This document shows positions 1 to 9,404 of a DNA stretch of 64,000 nt, one piece after another. The position numbers were made by a program, and so were the translations under genes. Below the pieces are notes generated by a model. The model made no database searches. It saw nothing but the letters and a program-made list of their open reading frames with translations, and had not been told where the DNA came from. Location: assembly GCA_038316435.1 (NCBI GenBank), contig JBBQAQ010000017.1, positions 1 through 64,000 of the forward strand, written 5' to 3'. Numbering within the stretch: the stretch's first letter is position 1; each line of letters begins with the position of its first letter. This stretch comes from JACJXF01 sp038316435 (GTDB lineage: Bacteria; Bacteroidota; Bacteroidia; Bacteroidales; GCA-2748055).

Positions 1-719
1 ACTAAAAGTGTTCCCAATAAAATATACCTGACAACCACCGGACCCCAGGTTACAGACATTTTGGCTCCTATCCATGCGCCAATAATACCACCGGCTGCAA
101 CAATTAATCCCAGTTTATAATCAACCTGGTGGTTCATAATAAATATTGCCAGTGAAAAAGGTGTGTACAAAAGGATCAACAAAACTTTTAAAGCATTGGC
201 CCTTATCAGATCAAGGCCAGAAGCTATAACCAGCGCAGCAAGTAGAAAAAAACCAACGCCGGCTTGAATAAAACCTCCGTACATTCCTACAAAAAAAAAG
301 ATAATTACTTGAACCCATAGCGGTAAAGGAGGATGACCGGCATTATCTTTTATCCATCGGTTGGGTTTCCACAGAATAAGAAAAAACATCAGGATCAACA
401 GGATTCCGATTGTTGTTTTCATCACCCTCTCGTTGATATCAACTGCAATCCATGCTCCAAGAACAGAGCCTATTACAGAAGGAATTGCAATTTTTAAGGC
501 TGTTGGGAAATCTAGAAGATTTTGCTTTTTAAAGCTGAAAACACTGGTAATACTTTGAAAAAGAATACCAATTCGGTTAGTTCCGTTTGCAACCGGTGCA
601 GAAAGTCCGAATGCCATAAAGAGCGGCAAAGTCAACAATGATCCGCTTCCTGCAAGGGTATTGATAAAACCAGCAATAACTCCTGCCGCAACCAGAAGCA
701 GTATTTCGTACCATTCCAT
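1..719 (-). CDS. TauE/SafE family membrane permease, partial (C-terminus outside window)
   Basis: About 239 codons read from an ATG at 719 toward the left edge without a stop, so the C-terminus is missing. The protein is strongly hydrophobic with several membrane segments. Its N-terminal half carries the family hallmark of small residues followed by a conserved Asn: NTLAGSGSLLTLPLF, then APVANGTN. TauE/SafE proteins are inner-membrane exporters or importers of small anions such as sulfite, sulfoacetate or other organosulfur compounds; the substrate cannot be read from this sequence. The start lies 2 bp past the stop of the receiver-domain gene, so it is probably the last or a late gene of a glyA-receiver-permease transcript. 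The family call is firm and the substrate is unknown. Confidence 0.85.
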   Translation of the reverse strand, partial: MEWYEILLLVAAGVIAGFINTLAGSGSLLTLPLFMAFGLSAPVANGTNRIGILFQSITSVFSFKKQNLLDFPTALKIAIPSVIGSVLGAWIAVDINERVMKTTIGILLILMFFLILWKPNRWIKDNAGHPPLPLWVQVIIFFFVGMYGGFIQAGVGFFLLAALVIASGLDLIRANALKVLLILLYTPFSLAIFIMNHQVDYKLGLIVAAGGIIGAWIGAKMSVTWGPVVVRYILLGTLL

Positions 720-721
720 TG

Positions 722-1117
722 CTATTTCTGGTTTTCGTTATTAAGTGCGGTCATCACAGCCTCTTTTAACCGGGAAGTAAAATTCTTTTCTTTTATTATA
801 TACTCTTCAATTCCAAGTTTTATCAAATCAAGCACTGCGTTTCCACTCTCCTGTCTGGAAAGAATTATTACCGGAACAACTTCATCCAGCTTTCTAATCT
901 CCTGAAGAATTTCCAAACCGCCAAGAACCGGCGTACTTCCTTTAACAAATATGTAATCAAGAATAATGAGATCGGGTTTTATTCCAAGTTCGGGCAAACA
1001 ATCTTCCCCGTAATCAAAACACATTGCTTCCATTTTTATTGATCGGAGTTCCTTCTCAATAATTTTCTGGATCAGGAGGTCGTCATCAACAACAAATATC
1101 AGGGGATGTATTCTCAT
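722..1117 (-). CDS. Stand-alone response regulator receiver domain (CheY-like)
   Basis: A 131-residue single receiver domain with no output domain. The acidic cluster VVDDD is at residues 9-13, the phospho-acceptor Asp54 is in LIILDY, the switch Ser87 is in VIILSRQ and the conserved Lys109 is in YIIKEK. The loop after Asp54 (YIFVKGSTPVLGG) is several residues longer than the usual xxMPxMdG loop. I chose the ATG at 1117; a TTG three codons upstream is possible but less likely. It starts 11 bp after glyA ends and stops 2 bp before the TauE-like gene, which points to cotranscription. By family knowledge it would receive phosphate from a histidine kinase, but no kinase gene is adjacent and the partner is unknown. 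Confidence 0.85.
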   Translation of the reverse strand: MRIHPLIFVVDDDLLIQKIIEKELRSIKMEAMCFDYGEDCLPELGIKPDLIILDYIFVKGSTPVLGGLEILQEIRKLDEVVPVIILSRQESGNAVLDLIKLGIEEYIIKEKNFTSRLKEAVMTALNNENQK

Positions 1118-1128
1118 GTAATGCAAAA

Positions 1129-2409
1129 CTAATATGCAAACATGGGATAATCATTCATCAGCTTATTAACTTTGATGCAAACTTTTTCAATTACTTTATC
1201 ATCTCCAATATTTGTAATTACTTCGTTGATAAGGTCAACGACAACAGGAATAACATCTTCCTTAACACCTCTGGTAGTAATGGCGGGTGTTCCAACACGA
1301 ATACCGGAAGTAAGGAATGGTGATCTTGAATCGAAAGGAACCATATTCTTATTTACAGTGATATCGGCACTAACGAGTGCTTTTTCAACTTCCTTCCCTG
1401 TCACATCGGCTACTTTGGTTCGCAGATCAATTAACATAGAGTGGTTATCGGTTCCTCCAGAAACAACTTTATATCCGTGTTTCACAAAGCATTCAGCCAT
1501 AATCTGAGCGTTTTTTCGTACTTGTTTCTGATATTCTTTATATTCAGGTTGAAGAGCTTCGCCAAATGCTACTGCCTTTGCTGCAATTATGTGCTCAAGT
1601 GGTCCACCCTGAATACCAGGAAATACGGCTGAATTCAGAAGTGAAGACATCATTCTAACTTCGCCTTTTTTAGTGGATATTTTCCAGGGATTTTCAAAAT
1701 CTTTTCCTAGAAGTATAATTCCCCCACGCGGACCTCTGAGGGTTTTGTGTGTAGTAGAAGTAACTATATGAGCGTGTTCCAGAGGATTATTAAGCAAACC
1801 GGCAGCAATTAGTCCGGCAGGATGAGCCATATCCACCATAAAAATAGCACCGATAGAATCAGCAAGTTTCCTCATTCTTGCGTAATCCCATTCGCGGGAA
1901 TAGGCTGAAGCGCCTGCAATGATGAGTTTGGGTTTCTTATCATGGGCAATTTTCTCCATCATATCATAATCAACCATCTCAGTTTCCTGATTTAATCCAT
2001 AAGAAATGGCATTATACAGCAATCCTGAACTGTTAACAGGTGATCCATGTGAAAGGTGACCTCCATGAGAAAGGTCAAGTCCCATGAAAGTCTCCCCAGG
2101 TTGAAGACATGCAAGAAAAACAGCCATGTTTGCCTGTGCTCCGGAATGTGGCTGCACGTTTGCATATTCGGCGTTATATAATTCCTTAAGTCTATCGATA
2201 GCAAGTTGTTCGGCTTCATCAACTACTTCACAACCGCCATAATAACGATTTCCCGGGTAACCCTCCGCGTATTTATTGGTTAGAACGGAACCCATTGCTT
2301 CCAAAACCTGGTGACTAACAAAGTTTTCTGAAGCTATAAGTTCTATCCCCCTTTTCTGGCGGTTTTCCTCTCTTTTGATTATGTCGAATACTTTAATATC
2401 TCTTTTCAT
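1129..2409 (-). CDS. glyA: Serine hydroxymethyltransferase
   Basis: PLP enzyme that interconverts serine plus tetrahydrofolate with glycine plus 5,10-methylene-tetrahydrofolate in the cytoplasm, feeding one-carbon units to purine, thymidylate and methionine synthesis. From the ATG at 2409 it has 426 residues, the normal family length. Visible signatures are ELIASENFVS near the N-terminus, YAEGYPGNRYYGG, HSGAQAN, VDMAHPAGL and the PLP-lysine motif TSTTHKTLRGPRGG (Lys about residue 222). A longer reading from a TTG at 2430 adds seven residues that the family lacks. It is the first gene of the minus-strand run glyA-receiver-TauE. metH and metF, the other methylene-THF users, lie about 46 kb away in this window. 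Confidence 0.97.
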   Translation of the reverse strand: MKRDIKVFDIIKREENRQKRGIELIASENFVSHQVLEAMGSVLTNKYAEGYPGNRYYGGCEVVDEAEQLAIDRLKELYNAEYANVQPHSGAQANMAVFLACLQPGETFMGLDLSHGGHLSHGSPVNSSGLLYNAISYGLNQETEMVDYDMMEKIAHDKKPKLIIAGASAYSREWDYARMRKLADSIGAIFMVDMAHPAGLIAAGLLNNPLEHAHIVTSTTHKTLRGPRGGIILLGKDFENPWKISTKKGEVRMMSSLLNSAVFPGIQGGPLEHIIAAKAVAFGEALQPEYKEYQKQVRKNAQIMAECFVKHGYKVVSGGTDNHSMLIDLRTKVADVTGKEVEKALVSADITVNKNMVPFDSRSPFLTSGIRVGTPAITTRGVKEDVIPVVVDLINEVITNIGDDKVIEKVCIKVNKLMNDYPMFAY

Positions 2410-2509
2410 CTGTATTTTTTTTATGCCCAAATTTAAGTTTTTGAATTATATTTTTTGCTATTGCTCAGTCTAAATTTTTGAATGTTTTTCCAATCCAATT
2501 TCAAAAAAT

Positions 2510-4333
2510 CTACTCGTCACTGAACTGTACCAGCAGCTTTCTGTACATATTGAAAATTCTTGCTTTCGAGATAAATCCTATGTATTTTTTCCCGTCTGTT
2601 ACCGGAAGGTTCCATGCTCCTGACGTTTCGAATTTCTTCATTACGTATTCCATTTGCTCCCCCGGTGAAACAGTGGCAGGTGGATCAACCATGAGATCGG
2701 TAACCTGTAAGGTATTGTAAAGTTCCTGGTTGAAAATAATCTCTCTAATATCATCAAGCAGAATAATTCCTTCCAAATCGCCGTTTTTGTCGACTACAGG
2801 GAAGATATTCCTCTTGGATTTCGAAATAAGCTTTACCAGATCGCCTAGATTCGCATCCGGACTGACTATCTGCAGATCCTTTTCAATAACTGATTCAAGG
2901 TTTAGTAATGTAAGTATTGCTTTGTCTTTATGGTGAGTTATAAGGTCTCCTTTGCTGGCAAGTCGCTCTGTATAAATTGAATGATGCTGAAAAGAATAGG
3001 CTGTTAAATACGAAATAGCAGCGGTAACAATAAGTGGAATAAAAAGACCATATCCGCCGGTAATTTCGGCAATAAGAAAAATGGCGGTAAGGGGAGCGTG
3101 CATCACGCCTGCCATTACTCCTGCCATTCCCACTAAAGTAAAATTAGCTTCAGAAACTTTATTGAAATGCATTAAAGCCAGAGTTTTTGAAACCATGAAG
3201 CCAACAATTCCACCCATAAACAATGAGGGAGCAAAAATTCCACCTACTCCTCCACTACCATTCGTAACCGCCATGGCAATTACCTTGAAAACGAGCACCA
3301 GTCCCACATACAATAAAAGCATCCAATAGTTTTCGCGAAATTCGTAAAAAAGACTGTTATTGGTTAATTCCTGTACATTGCCTGTTAACAGTGCTTTTAG
3401 AGTAATATAGCCTTCTCCGAATAAAGGAGGAAACAGTAAAATAAGCAATCCCAGAATGCTTCCACCAATTAAAAGTTTTTTGAATGGATTTTTATATCCT
3501 GAGAAAATCTTTTCAATAAACAGAGTTCCCTTTGTAACATACAATGACACCAAACCGGAGATGATTCCAAGAATCACGTAAAATGGTAAATTTCCAAGTA
3601 CAAACGGGTCTTGCAGGGTGAAATAAAACATAACCGATTTACCCATCAGGAAATATGAAACCGATGCTCCGGTAACTGCCGCAATCATTAGAGGAATAAG
3701 CGACCACATTGTCAGGTCGAGCATAAGCACTTCAAGAGCAAAAACGAGTGCTGCAATAGGTGCCTTAAAAATGCCTGCAACTGCAGCTGCTGCTCCGCAA
3801 CCAAGCATCAATGTGGTTGTGCGGTAATCAAGATGGAAAAAATTTGAGATTCTGGATCCAATGGCTGATCCTGTTAATACTATCGGAGCTTCTAGCCCCA
3901 CTGATCCCCCAAAACCAACCGTAAGGGAACTGGCAATCATGGATGAATACATATTATGACTTGCAAGCACACTCTTTTTGCGGGAAATAGCATAAAGAAT
4001 TCTGGAAATACCGTGTGAAATCCCGTCTTTCACTACATATTTTACGAAAAGCACTGTAAGAAAAATACCTGTCAGAGGGAGTGCGAAATAATACCAATTC
4101 ACACGTTCCACATTAAACCCGTGTACGAGAATGTCTTCAACCAAAAAGATCAGATTTTTCAGGATTACCGCAGCTAATCCGCCTGCAATACCAACTACAA
4201 AACTAAGCAGAATAACAAACCGCCTGGGTCCGAGATGCTTGTCGCGAAAGGCGATTATAGCTTTGTAAAATCCTTTAGTATTCACGGGGGCAAAGGTACA
4301 ATTGTATAGGTAAGAACAAATGTAAGAAATCAT
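2510..4333 (-). CDS. CLC-type chloride channel or Cl-/H+ antiporter with C-terminal CBS domains
   Basis: A 607-residue membrane protein. Residues of roughly 40-430 form the CLC core, with GSVGLEAP (the gating-glutamate segment, a variant of GxxGxEGP) and GSGGVGGIFAPSLFMGG, the conserved anion-pathway loop. The last 150 residues are soluble and form a pair of CBS domains, which in other CLC proteins bind adenine nucleotides and tune gating. Retention of the glutamate in GLEAP fits either a gated channel or an exchanger; sequence alone does not decide. The start used is the ATG at 4333, but a GTG about 16 codons downstream would give an N-terminus closer to the family norm. It is transcribed divergently from the gene at 4451 across a 117-bp gap. 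Confidence 0.92.
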   Translation of the reverse strand: MISYICSYLYNCTFAPVNTKGFYKAIIAFRDKHLGPRRFVILLSFVVGIAGGLAAVILKNLIFLVEDILVHGFNVERVNWYYFALPLTGIFLTVLFVKYVVKDGISHGISRILYAISRKKSVLASHNMYSSMIASSLTVGFGGSVGLEAPIVLTGSAIGSRISNFFHLDYRTTTLMLGCGAAAAVAGIFKAPIAALVFALEVLMLDLTMWSLIPLMIAAVTGASVSYFLMGKSVMFYFTLQDPFVLGNLPFYVILGIISGLVSLYVTKGTLFIEKIFSGYKNPFKKLLIGGSILGLLILLFPPLFGEGYITLKALLTGNVQELTNNSLFYEFRENYWMLLLYVGLVLVFKVIAMAVTNGSGGVGGIFAPSLFMGGIVGFMVSKTLALMHFNKVSEANFTLVGMAGVMAGVMHAPLTAIFLIAEITGGYGLFIPLIVTAAISYLTAYSFQHHSIYTERLASKGDLITHHKDKAILTLLNLESVIEKDLQIVSPDANLGDLVKLISKSKRNIFPVVDKNGDLEGIILLDDIREIIFNQELYNTLQVTDLMVDPPATVSPGEQMEYVMKKFETSGAWNLPVTDGKKYIGFISKARIFNMYRKLLVQFSDE

Positions 4334-4450
4334 TTAAATGAAAATAAAAAAGTAGTTTGGAAAACTATATTCGGTCAAATCATCAGAAAGTATTAATTTC
4401 GAATCGAATAGTGAGAAATACCATAAATAAGTTATTTCCGTTTTTAGTTT

Positions 4451-5968
4451 ATGAAGAACGAGGTTTTTGCATGTATATATATTTTAGCCTTCTTTTTTAT
4501 CGGGGGAGGCGAATTGCGTGCACAAAGCAATAAACCTGTGAACCCTATGATTAAGTATGTTTCTGTCGACACCGCCACAAACTACGTCAACATTTCCTGG
4601 GAAAAAAGCAGTTCCTCTCATATATCCCGTTACAATATTTACCAAATGGTTAAGCGCGGTAACCCCTACGAAGAAGGCGACAGTATTGGTTTTGTTCTTC
4701 CCAACATTTCTGTCTTCACAGATTCTTCAGCCCTAGCCGGAAACAAATCAGTTCACTATTCCGTTGTCGCCATCGATTCTTCTGAATTTAAAAGTGATTT
4801 ATCACCTACCCACGGAACCATTTATACAAAAGTAACTTACGACTCATGTGCAAACACCCTAACACTCAATTGGAATAAATACCTTGGGTGGGAGGACCAG
4901 TATAACGGAGGAGTTTACGTTCATGGGCGCTGGGGAACAACCGACACGACTGTTGCCATTGATCCAACTTTTAATTCAATATACGTTTTTGAAAGGGTTC
5001 AGGAAAATATTGCCTATAGCTTTTTTATAGAGGGATTAAATTCGCATGATGGATATATTTCGCTCTCCAATATCGCTGAAAAATATACCAGCATGCCATT
5101 ACCACCTGATGACCTTCATTTAAATTACGTAACTGTAACCGGTTCATATACAGTGGATTTAAATTTTTCTTTTACGGGGCCTTCTCCAATTACCAGCTTT
5201 GCGGTACTCAGGTCGAATAAGGAATTTTCAGAGTTTAGCCAGATAAAGACCTTTCAAAATATAAGCTCGACGCAAAACACCATTCAGGATTCTATTTTTA
5301 CTTCTGTAAACAGATATTTTTATAAGATTGGTGCTTTAAACACCTGCCAGAGTCTCATAGGTTCATCAAACCTGGGAACCAATTTGCTTTTACTTGGACA
5401 AGATACAGTCATAAATTCTAAACATTTCAATTTTCTTAGCTGGAATAAATATATTGATTTCCCTCTAGATATATCTGGTTATGAGCTTTTCAGGATAAGT
5501 TCTGAAGGTGATACCATTTTGATAACAACAATTTCATCAACTGATACTTCCTATACCTACAATATTTCCGAAATATATGAATTGAATAACGCAGTCCAGG
5601 TAGGCCAGTTAGTCTATTTCATAAAAGCTATAGAAAACGGAAGTAATCAATCATACTCAAATCTGTGTGTTGTAAAAGTAAAATCCGAAGTGTGGATGCC
5701 AAACGCTTTTACTCCCAATGGAGATGGGATAAATGACCTCTTCGCACCTAAATTAAATTTTATTCCAAGGGAATATCTGATGATAATTTATGATCGTGCA
5801 GGAATACAGGTATTCAGTTCAGATAATCCGGATATTGGCTGGGATGGCCGTGTTAATTCTGGCAAAGTTGCTCCTGAAGGTGTTTACATTTATTATGTCT
5901 GGTTCACTTCATATAACGGTCAGAAACAAAATACAACCGGAAGTGTAACTGTTTTTTATCCCCGTTAA
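4451..5968 (+). CDS. Secreted protein with fibronectin type III-like modules and T9SS type B (CHU_C) sorting domain
   Basis: 505 residues with a Sec signal peptide (cleavage probably after LRAQ, near residue 25). Several beta-sandwich modules resembling fibronectin type III follow (for example VNISWEKSSSSHISRYNIYQ, then a second set near residues 220-400). Residues 415-505 are a textbook gliding-motility-associated or CHU_C domain: WMPNAFTPNGDGINDLF, then YDRAGIQVF, W-DGR and PEGVYIYYV. By family knowledge this domain directs export through the type IX system and surface anchoring. I see no catalytic domain, so it is probably an adhesin or cell-surface scaffold; this role is inference. It stands alone between the CLC gene and the stringent-response gene. 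Confidence 0.88.
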   Translation: MKNEVFACIYILAFFFIGGGELRAQSNKPVNPMIKYVSVDTATNYVNISWEKSSSSHISRYNIYQMVKRGNPYEEGDSIGFVLPNISVFTDSSALAGNKSVHYSVVAIDSSEFKSDLSPTHGTIYTKVTYDSCANTLTLNWNKYLGWEDQYNGGVYVHGRWGTTDTTVAIDPTFNSIYVFERVQENIAYSFFIEGLNSHDGYISLSNIAEKYTSMPLPPDDLHLNYVTVTGSYTVDLNFSFTGPSPITSFAVLRSNKEFSEFSQIKTFQNISSTQNTIQDSIFTSVNRYFYKIGALNTCQSLIGSSNLGTNLLLLGQDTVINSKHFNFLSWNKYIDFPLDISGYELFRISSEGDTILITTISSTDTSYTYNISEIYELNNAVQVGQLVYFIKAIENGSNQSYSNLCVVKVKSEVWMPNAFTPNGDGINDLFAPKLNFIPREYLMIIYDRAGIQVFSSDNPDIGWDGRVNSGKVAPEGVYIYYVWFTSYNGQKQNTTGSVTVFYPR

Positions 5969-6134
5969 CTCAATTTTTGAACCTCTCAAATCTGTAATTG
6001 TTTTACATTGAATAAACGGGAAATGTTGTTGTCAGTAATTTGCAAATAAGCTCATTATTTTTTCCTTGAATTCACTATCTTTAGGGCTTTATTTTTATAA
6101 TCCGGGCAACTGCAATTGCAATAAATCTCTGTGA

Positions 6135-8354
6135 ATGACGGGAATTGAGAAAACAGAACAAGTGGAAGTACAGAGGTTATTCAACGATCTACTGGACTCC
6201 TGTGTTTTTTGCAAGTCGGATGCCGACCGGGATCTGATTATCAAGGCATTTCACTTTGCTTCGGAGGCCCACCGGGGTATGAGAAGGAAGTCCGGAGAGC
6301 CTTATATTATCCATCCAATTGCAGTAGCAAAAATCGTTAATCAGGAAATCGGCCTCGGTGTTAAATCCATTATATCTTCACTCCTGCATGATGTGGTTGA
6401 AGATACCGATTTTACTATTGAAGATATCGAAATTAATTTCGGACCAAAGATTGCCTCAATTATCGACGGTCTAACAAAAATTTCAGGAGTTTTCGATAAC
6501 AAATCCTCTTTGCAGGCAGAAAATTTCAGAAAGATGCTTCTCACACTTTCTGAAGATGTAAGGGTTATTCTGATAAAACTTGCCGATCGCCTGCATAACA
6601 TGAGAACCCTCGATTCTCTCCCCCGACATAAACAAATAAAAATTGCCGGCGAAACCATATATCTGTTTGCTCCTTTGGCCCACAGACTAGGACTTTATAC
6701 CGTAAAAACCGAACTCGAAGATTTATCACTTAAATATCGTTACCCGAAAATTTACGATGAGATTGTCACTAAAATTCGCGACAATGAAGAAAAAAGAATA
6801 AGCCTCATCAATAAGTTTTCACTACCCATTATCGATAAATTAGAGAAAAACGATATTCAGTTTCAGATTACAGGTCGACCTAAATCCATTTATTCGGTTT
6901 GGAACAAGATGCAGCAAAAAAATGTTGAGTTTGAAGAGATTTTCGACCTGCTTGCCATCAGAATAGTTTTCGAACCAAATCCAGCCATTCAGGAGAAAAC
7001 ACAATGCTGGAACATTTACTCACTGATTACCGATATTTACCCTCCTCGTCCCGACCGTATCCGCGATTGGGTATCAACCCCGAAAGCCAATGGATACGAG
7101 GCTTTACATGCAACTGTGATGGGGCCGTACGGAAAATGGATTGAAGTCCAGATACGATCCAAGCGAATGGATGAAATTGCAGAACGCGGGTTTGCGGCTC
7201 ATTGGAAATATAAGGAAGCAGGTGCCGATGATAACGAACTGGATAAATGGCTGAAAAAGATCCGTGAATTGCTTGAAAATCCAACTACGGATGCTCTTGA
7301 ATTCCTCGATGATTTTAAGATGAATCTTTTTTCATCGGAGATTTTTGTTTTTACTCCCAAGGGACAAATAAAAACTTTACCTGCAGGTGCCACTGCCCTT
7401 GATTTTGCTTATGAAATTCACACCAAAATAGGAAATAAGGCAATTGGTGCAAAAATCAACCATCATTTAGTTCCCTTAAATCATCAACTCCAAAGCGGTG
7501 ATCAGATTGAAATTATAACCTCTGAAAATCAGAAAGTTCAACGCGAATTACTTGATTATGCCATTACTGTAAAGGCCAAAAGCGCAATAAAAACTGCACT
7601 TAAAGCAGAAACCAAGAATCGGATTGAAGTAGGTAAGAAATTACTCGAGGAAAAGTTACTGGAATTGAAGCTACAGCCCAGCTCTAGAATATTCAAAAAA
7701 CTTCTTCCAGCTTATGAGGTAGCTTCTAAAGACGAGCTATATTCCAATATCGGAAGCGGTATGGTAACTCTTGAGGATCTGAAAAAAATCCTTAGGAAAA
7801 ATACCACCAGCAAATGGATCAAATATTGGGATCTTTCGCTTGCAAAATCAGCATTTACAAAGACAAAAGAAGAGACTCCTCCTGATCCGAAAGGAACTTT
7901 TGTGGTGCGTGAAGATCTGGATGATGATGAAAAAAATTACACACTGGCTAAATGTTGCAACCCTATCCCAGGAGATGAAGTAATCGGATATAAAGATGAA
8001 TTTGATACAGTAACCATTCATCAGGCAAGGTGTATGGAAGCTATTAAACTTGCATCACGACAGGGAAACCGTGTAGTGCCGGTGAAATGGACAAAACACA
8101 AAATACTTGCTTATCTGGTTACCATTGCTATTAACGGCTATGACCGATTCGGCGTTTATAATAACATAACCACAGTAATTTCAAAGGAACTGAGTGTTAA
8201 CATCCGAACCATCAATCTTCATGGTCATGATGGGATTTTTGAGGGAACTATTGACCTGTACGTGCACAATACTACTGACCTTAATAATCTGATTATGAAT
8301 CTGATTAAGATAAAGGGAGTAGAAACAGTGCACAGAGTGGAAAACAAAGAATAA
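6135..8354 (+). CDS. Bifunctional (p)ppGpp synthetase/hydrolase (RelA/SpoT family)
   Basis: 739 residues in the canonical long-Rel order. The N-terminal HD hydrolase (about 35-195) retains metal ligands His60, His85-Asp86 and Asp151 (contexts YIIHP, LLHDVVEDT, KLADRLHNMRT), so ppGpp hydrolysis should work. The synthetase domain (about 230-345) shows GRPKSIYSVWNKM, FDLLAIRIVF, NGYEALHATV and EVQIRS. A TGS domain follows (FTPKGQIKTLPAGATALDFAY), then a Cys-containing conserved region (AKCCNPIPGDEVIGY) and a C-terminal ACT/RRM regulatory domain. It is probably the main enzyme that makes and removes the stringent alarmone, acting on ribosomes and in the cytosol. The ATG at 6135 gives the expected N-terminus. 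It converges on the DUF2007 gene 8 bp downstream with no visible terminator. Confidence 0.96.
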   Translation: MTGIEKTEQVEVQRLFNDLLDSCVFCKSDADRDLIIKAFHFASEAHRGMRRKSGEPYIIHPIAVAKIVNQEIGLGVKSIISSLLHDVVEDTDFTIEDIEINFGPKIASIIDGLTKISGVFDNKSSLQAENFRKMLLTLSEDVRVILIKLADRLHNMRTLDSLPRHKQIKIAGETIYLFAPLAHRLGLYTVKTELEDLSLKYRYPKIYDEIVTKIRDNEEKRISLINKFSLPIIDKLEKNDIQFQITGRPKSIYSVWNKMQQKNVEFEEIFDLLAIRIVFEPNPAIQEKTQCWNIYSLITDIYPPRPDRIRDWVSTPKANGYEALHATVMGPYGKWIEVQIRSKRMDEIAERGFAAHWKYKEAGADDNELDKWLKKIRELLENPTTDALEFLDDFKMNLFSSEIFVFTPKGQIKTLPAGATALDFAYEIHTKIGNKAIGAKINHHLVPLNHQLQSGDQIEIITSENQKVQRELLDYAITVKAKSAIKTALKAETKNRIEVGKKLLEEKLLELKLQPSSRIFKKLLPAYEVASKDELYSNIGSGMVTLEDLKKILRKNTTSKWIKYWDLSLAKSAFTKTKEETPPDPKGTFVVREDLDDDEKNYTLAKCCNPIPGDEVIGYKDEFDTVTIHQARCMEAIKLASRQGNRVVPVKWTKHKILAYLVTIAINGYDRFGVYNNITTVISKELSVNIRTINLHGHDGIFEGTIDLYVHNTTDLNNLIMNLIKIKGVETVHRVENKE

Positions 8355-8362
8355 GTTTTTAA

Positions 8363-8599
8363 TCAGCTATTCTCACTTATAAAGGCCTTGATCACTGGCT
8401 CTGCTTTTTTGAAATCCGACTTTTGAATAAACAGATCAACACCGGAAGGTATTCCACCCGAAAATCCGGCCAACATACCCGAACTATACTCATTCTGAAC
8501 CAGTGCTCCGATCCCTATGCTATCAAGTTCATCTTTTAGCAGATTTACAATAAATTCAGTTCCTGAATACACCTTAATCAAATCGCTGTTTTCTTTCAT
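8363..8599 (-). CDS. Small DUF2007-type protein (putative signal-transducing protein)
   Basis: 78 residues from the ATG at 8599. Reading from a TTG at 8692 adds 31 residues unlike the family and is rejected. The fold signature is visible: KVYSGTEFIVNLLKDELDSIGI, a Gly-rich central loop (GMLAGFSGGIP) and VDLFIQKSDFKKAEPVIKAF, the ferredoxin-like pattern of DUF2007 proteins. The family is annotated as a putative prokaryotic signal transducer, but no molecular activity is established. It lies between the convergent stringent-response gene and the divergently oriented Fur-family gene. Function unknown. Confidence 0.75.
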   Translation of the reverse strand: MKENSDLIKVYSGTEFIVNLLKDELDSIGIGALVQNEYSSGMLAGFSGGIPSGVDLFIQKSDFKKAEPVIKAFISENS

Positions 8600-8723
8600 T
8601 TTAATGAAGTATTTATTCTTGTTAAAAACATTGGATTCATAATAGCTTTCGTATAGCGAGATTTTCCAATAAAAGTAACTACAAATTTTCAATATAGATT
8701 TATCTAATTAGCAAATTTTTACC

Positions 8724-8731
8724 TATTTTTG
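8724..8731 (+). promoter_or_regulatory. Candidate -7 element for the Fur-family gene
   Basis: TATTTTTG matches the Bacteroidota -7 consensus TAnnTTTG and lies 26 bp before the ATG at 8758. No clear TTG is found at the expected -33 spacing, so this is a half-site match only. Confidence 0.35.
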
Positions 8732-8757
8732 AGCCTAATTCTTAATTAGTCTAAGTT

Positions 8758-9213
8758 ATGGTAAGCGAAGAAACCAAGGAAACCGTAAAAAAAATCTTTA
8801 CGGAATACCTTGAAAAGAAAGGGCACAGAAAAACCCCCGAGAGATATGCTATTCTGGATGAGATTTATTCCCGCGACGGACATTTCGATATTGAGTCGCT
8901 TTACATTTTTATGAAGAATAAAAATTATAGAGTAAGCCGCGCTACATTATACAATACCATTGAATTACTACTTGATTGCAGTCTCGTTATAAAGCATCAG
9001 TTCGGAAAAAATATCGCTCAGTTCGAAAAAGCTTACCGCTGCATGCAACACGATCATCTTATTGATCTGGATACAGGTAAAGTAATCGAGTTTTGCGATC
9101 CTCGAATTGAAGAAATCATAAGAACTGCAAGTGAGTTGAACAATTTTGAAGCATCCCACCATTCATTATATATTTACGGGAGAAGTCGGGACAACAAGGA
9201 TACACGGAACTAA
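8758..9213 (+). CDS. Fur-family transcriptional regulator
   Basis: 151 residues with the two-domain Fur layout. The N-terminal winged helix (about 1-85) has GHRKTPERYAILDEIYSRDGHFDIESLY and the recognition helix region YRVSRATLYNTIELL. The C-terminal dimerisation and metal domain is short and degenerate: the position usually holding HHDHLIC reads MQHDHLIDLDTGK, and a single Cys precedes DPRIEEI. The usual CxxC zinc pairs are missing. That pattern is common in Bacteroidota Fur/PerR-like paralogues; which metal or peroxide signal it senses cannot be told. A -7 element lies upstream and a terminator downstream, so it appears monocistronic. Confidence 0.88.
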   Translation: MVSEETKETVKKIFTEYLEKKGHRKTPERYAILDEIYSRDGHFDIESLYIFMKNKNYRVSRATLYNTIELLLDCSLVIKHQFGKNIAQFEKAYRCMQHDHLIDLDTGKVIEFCDPRIEEIIRTASELNNFEASHHSLYIYGRSRDNKDTRN

Positions 9214-9316
9214 GTCGTAGTTTTTCATGTTTATAATGAGTTCAGAAAAAAAATACAATAGTTGTTAGTCTTCAATGTTCATAAAAAGTTTCAAAATTCT
9301 TAATAAACTTTTCATT

Positions 9317-9344
9317 AATCCCTCTTCTATGAGGGATTTTTTTT
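9317..9344 (+). terminator. Rho-independent terminator after the Fur-family gene
   Basis: Eight-base arms AATCCCTC (9317-9324) and GAGGGATT (9331-9338) with a 6-nt loop, followed by an uninterrupted T run to 9344. It lies 104 bp after the Fur-family stop codon and isolates that gene from purA. Confidence 0.85.
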
Positions 9345-9404
9345 ACCTTTAATCCTGCCTGAAACACAGGATTTTCTTATTGTAAATTGTTAAATACCAG
9401 CCAC

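Noticed and set aside
8600..8692. Longer N-terminus of the DUF2007 protein
   Set aside because: It requires a TTG start and adds 31 aromatic-rich residues absent from the family; the ATG at 8599 gives the normal length.
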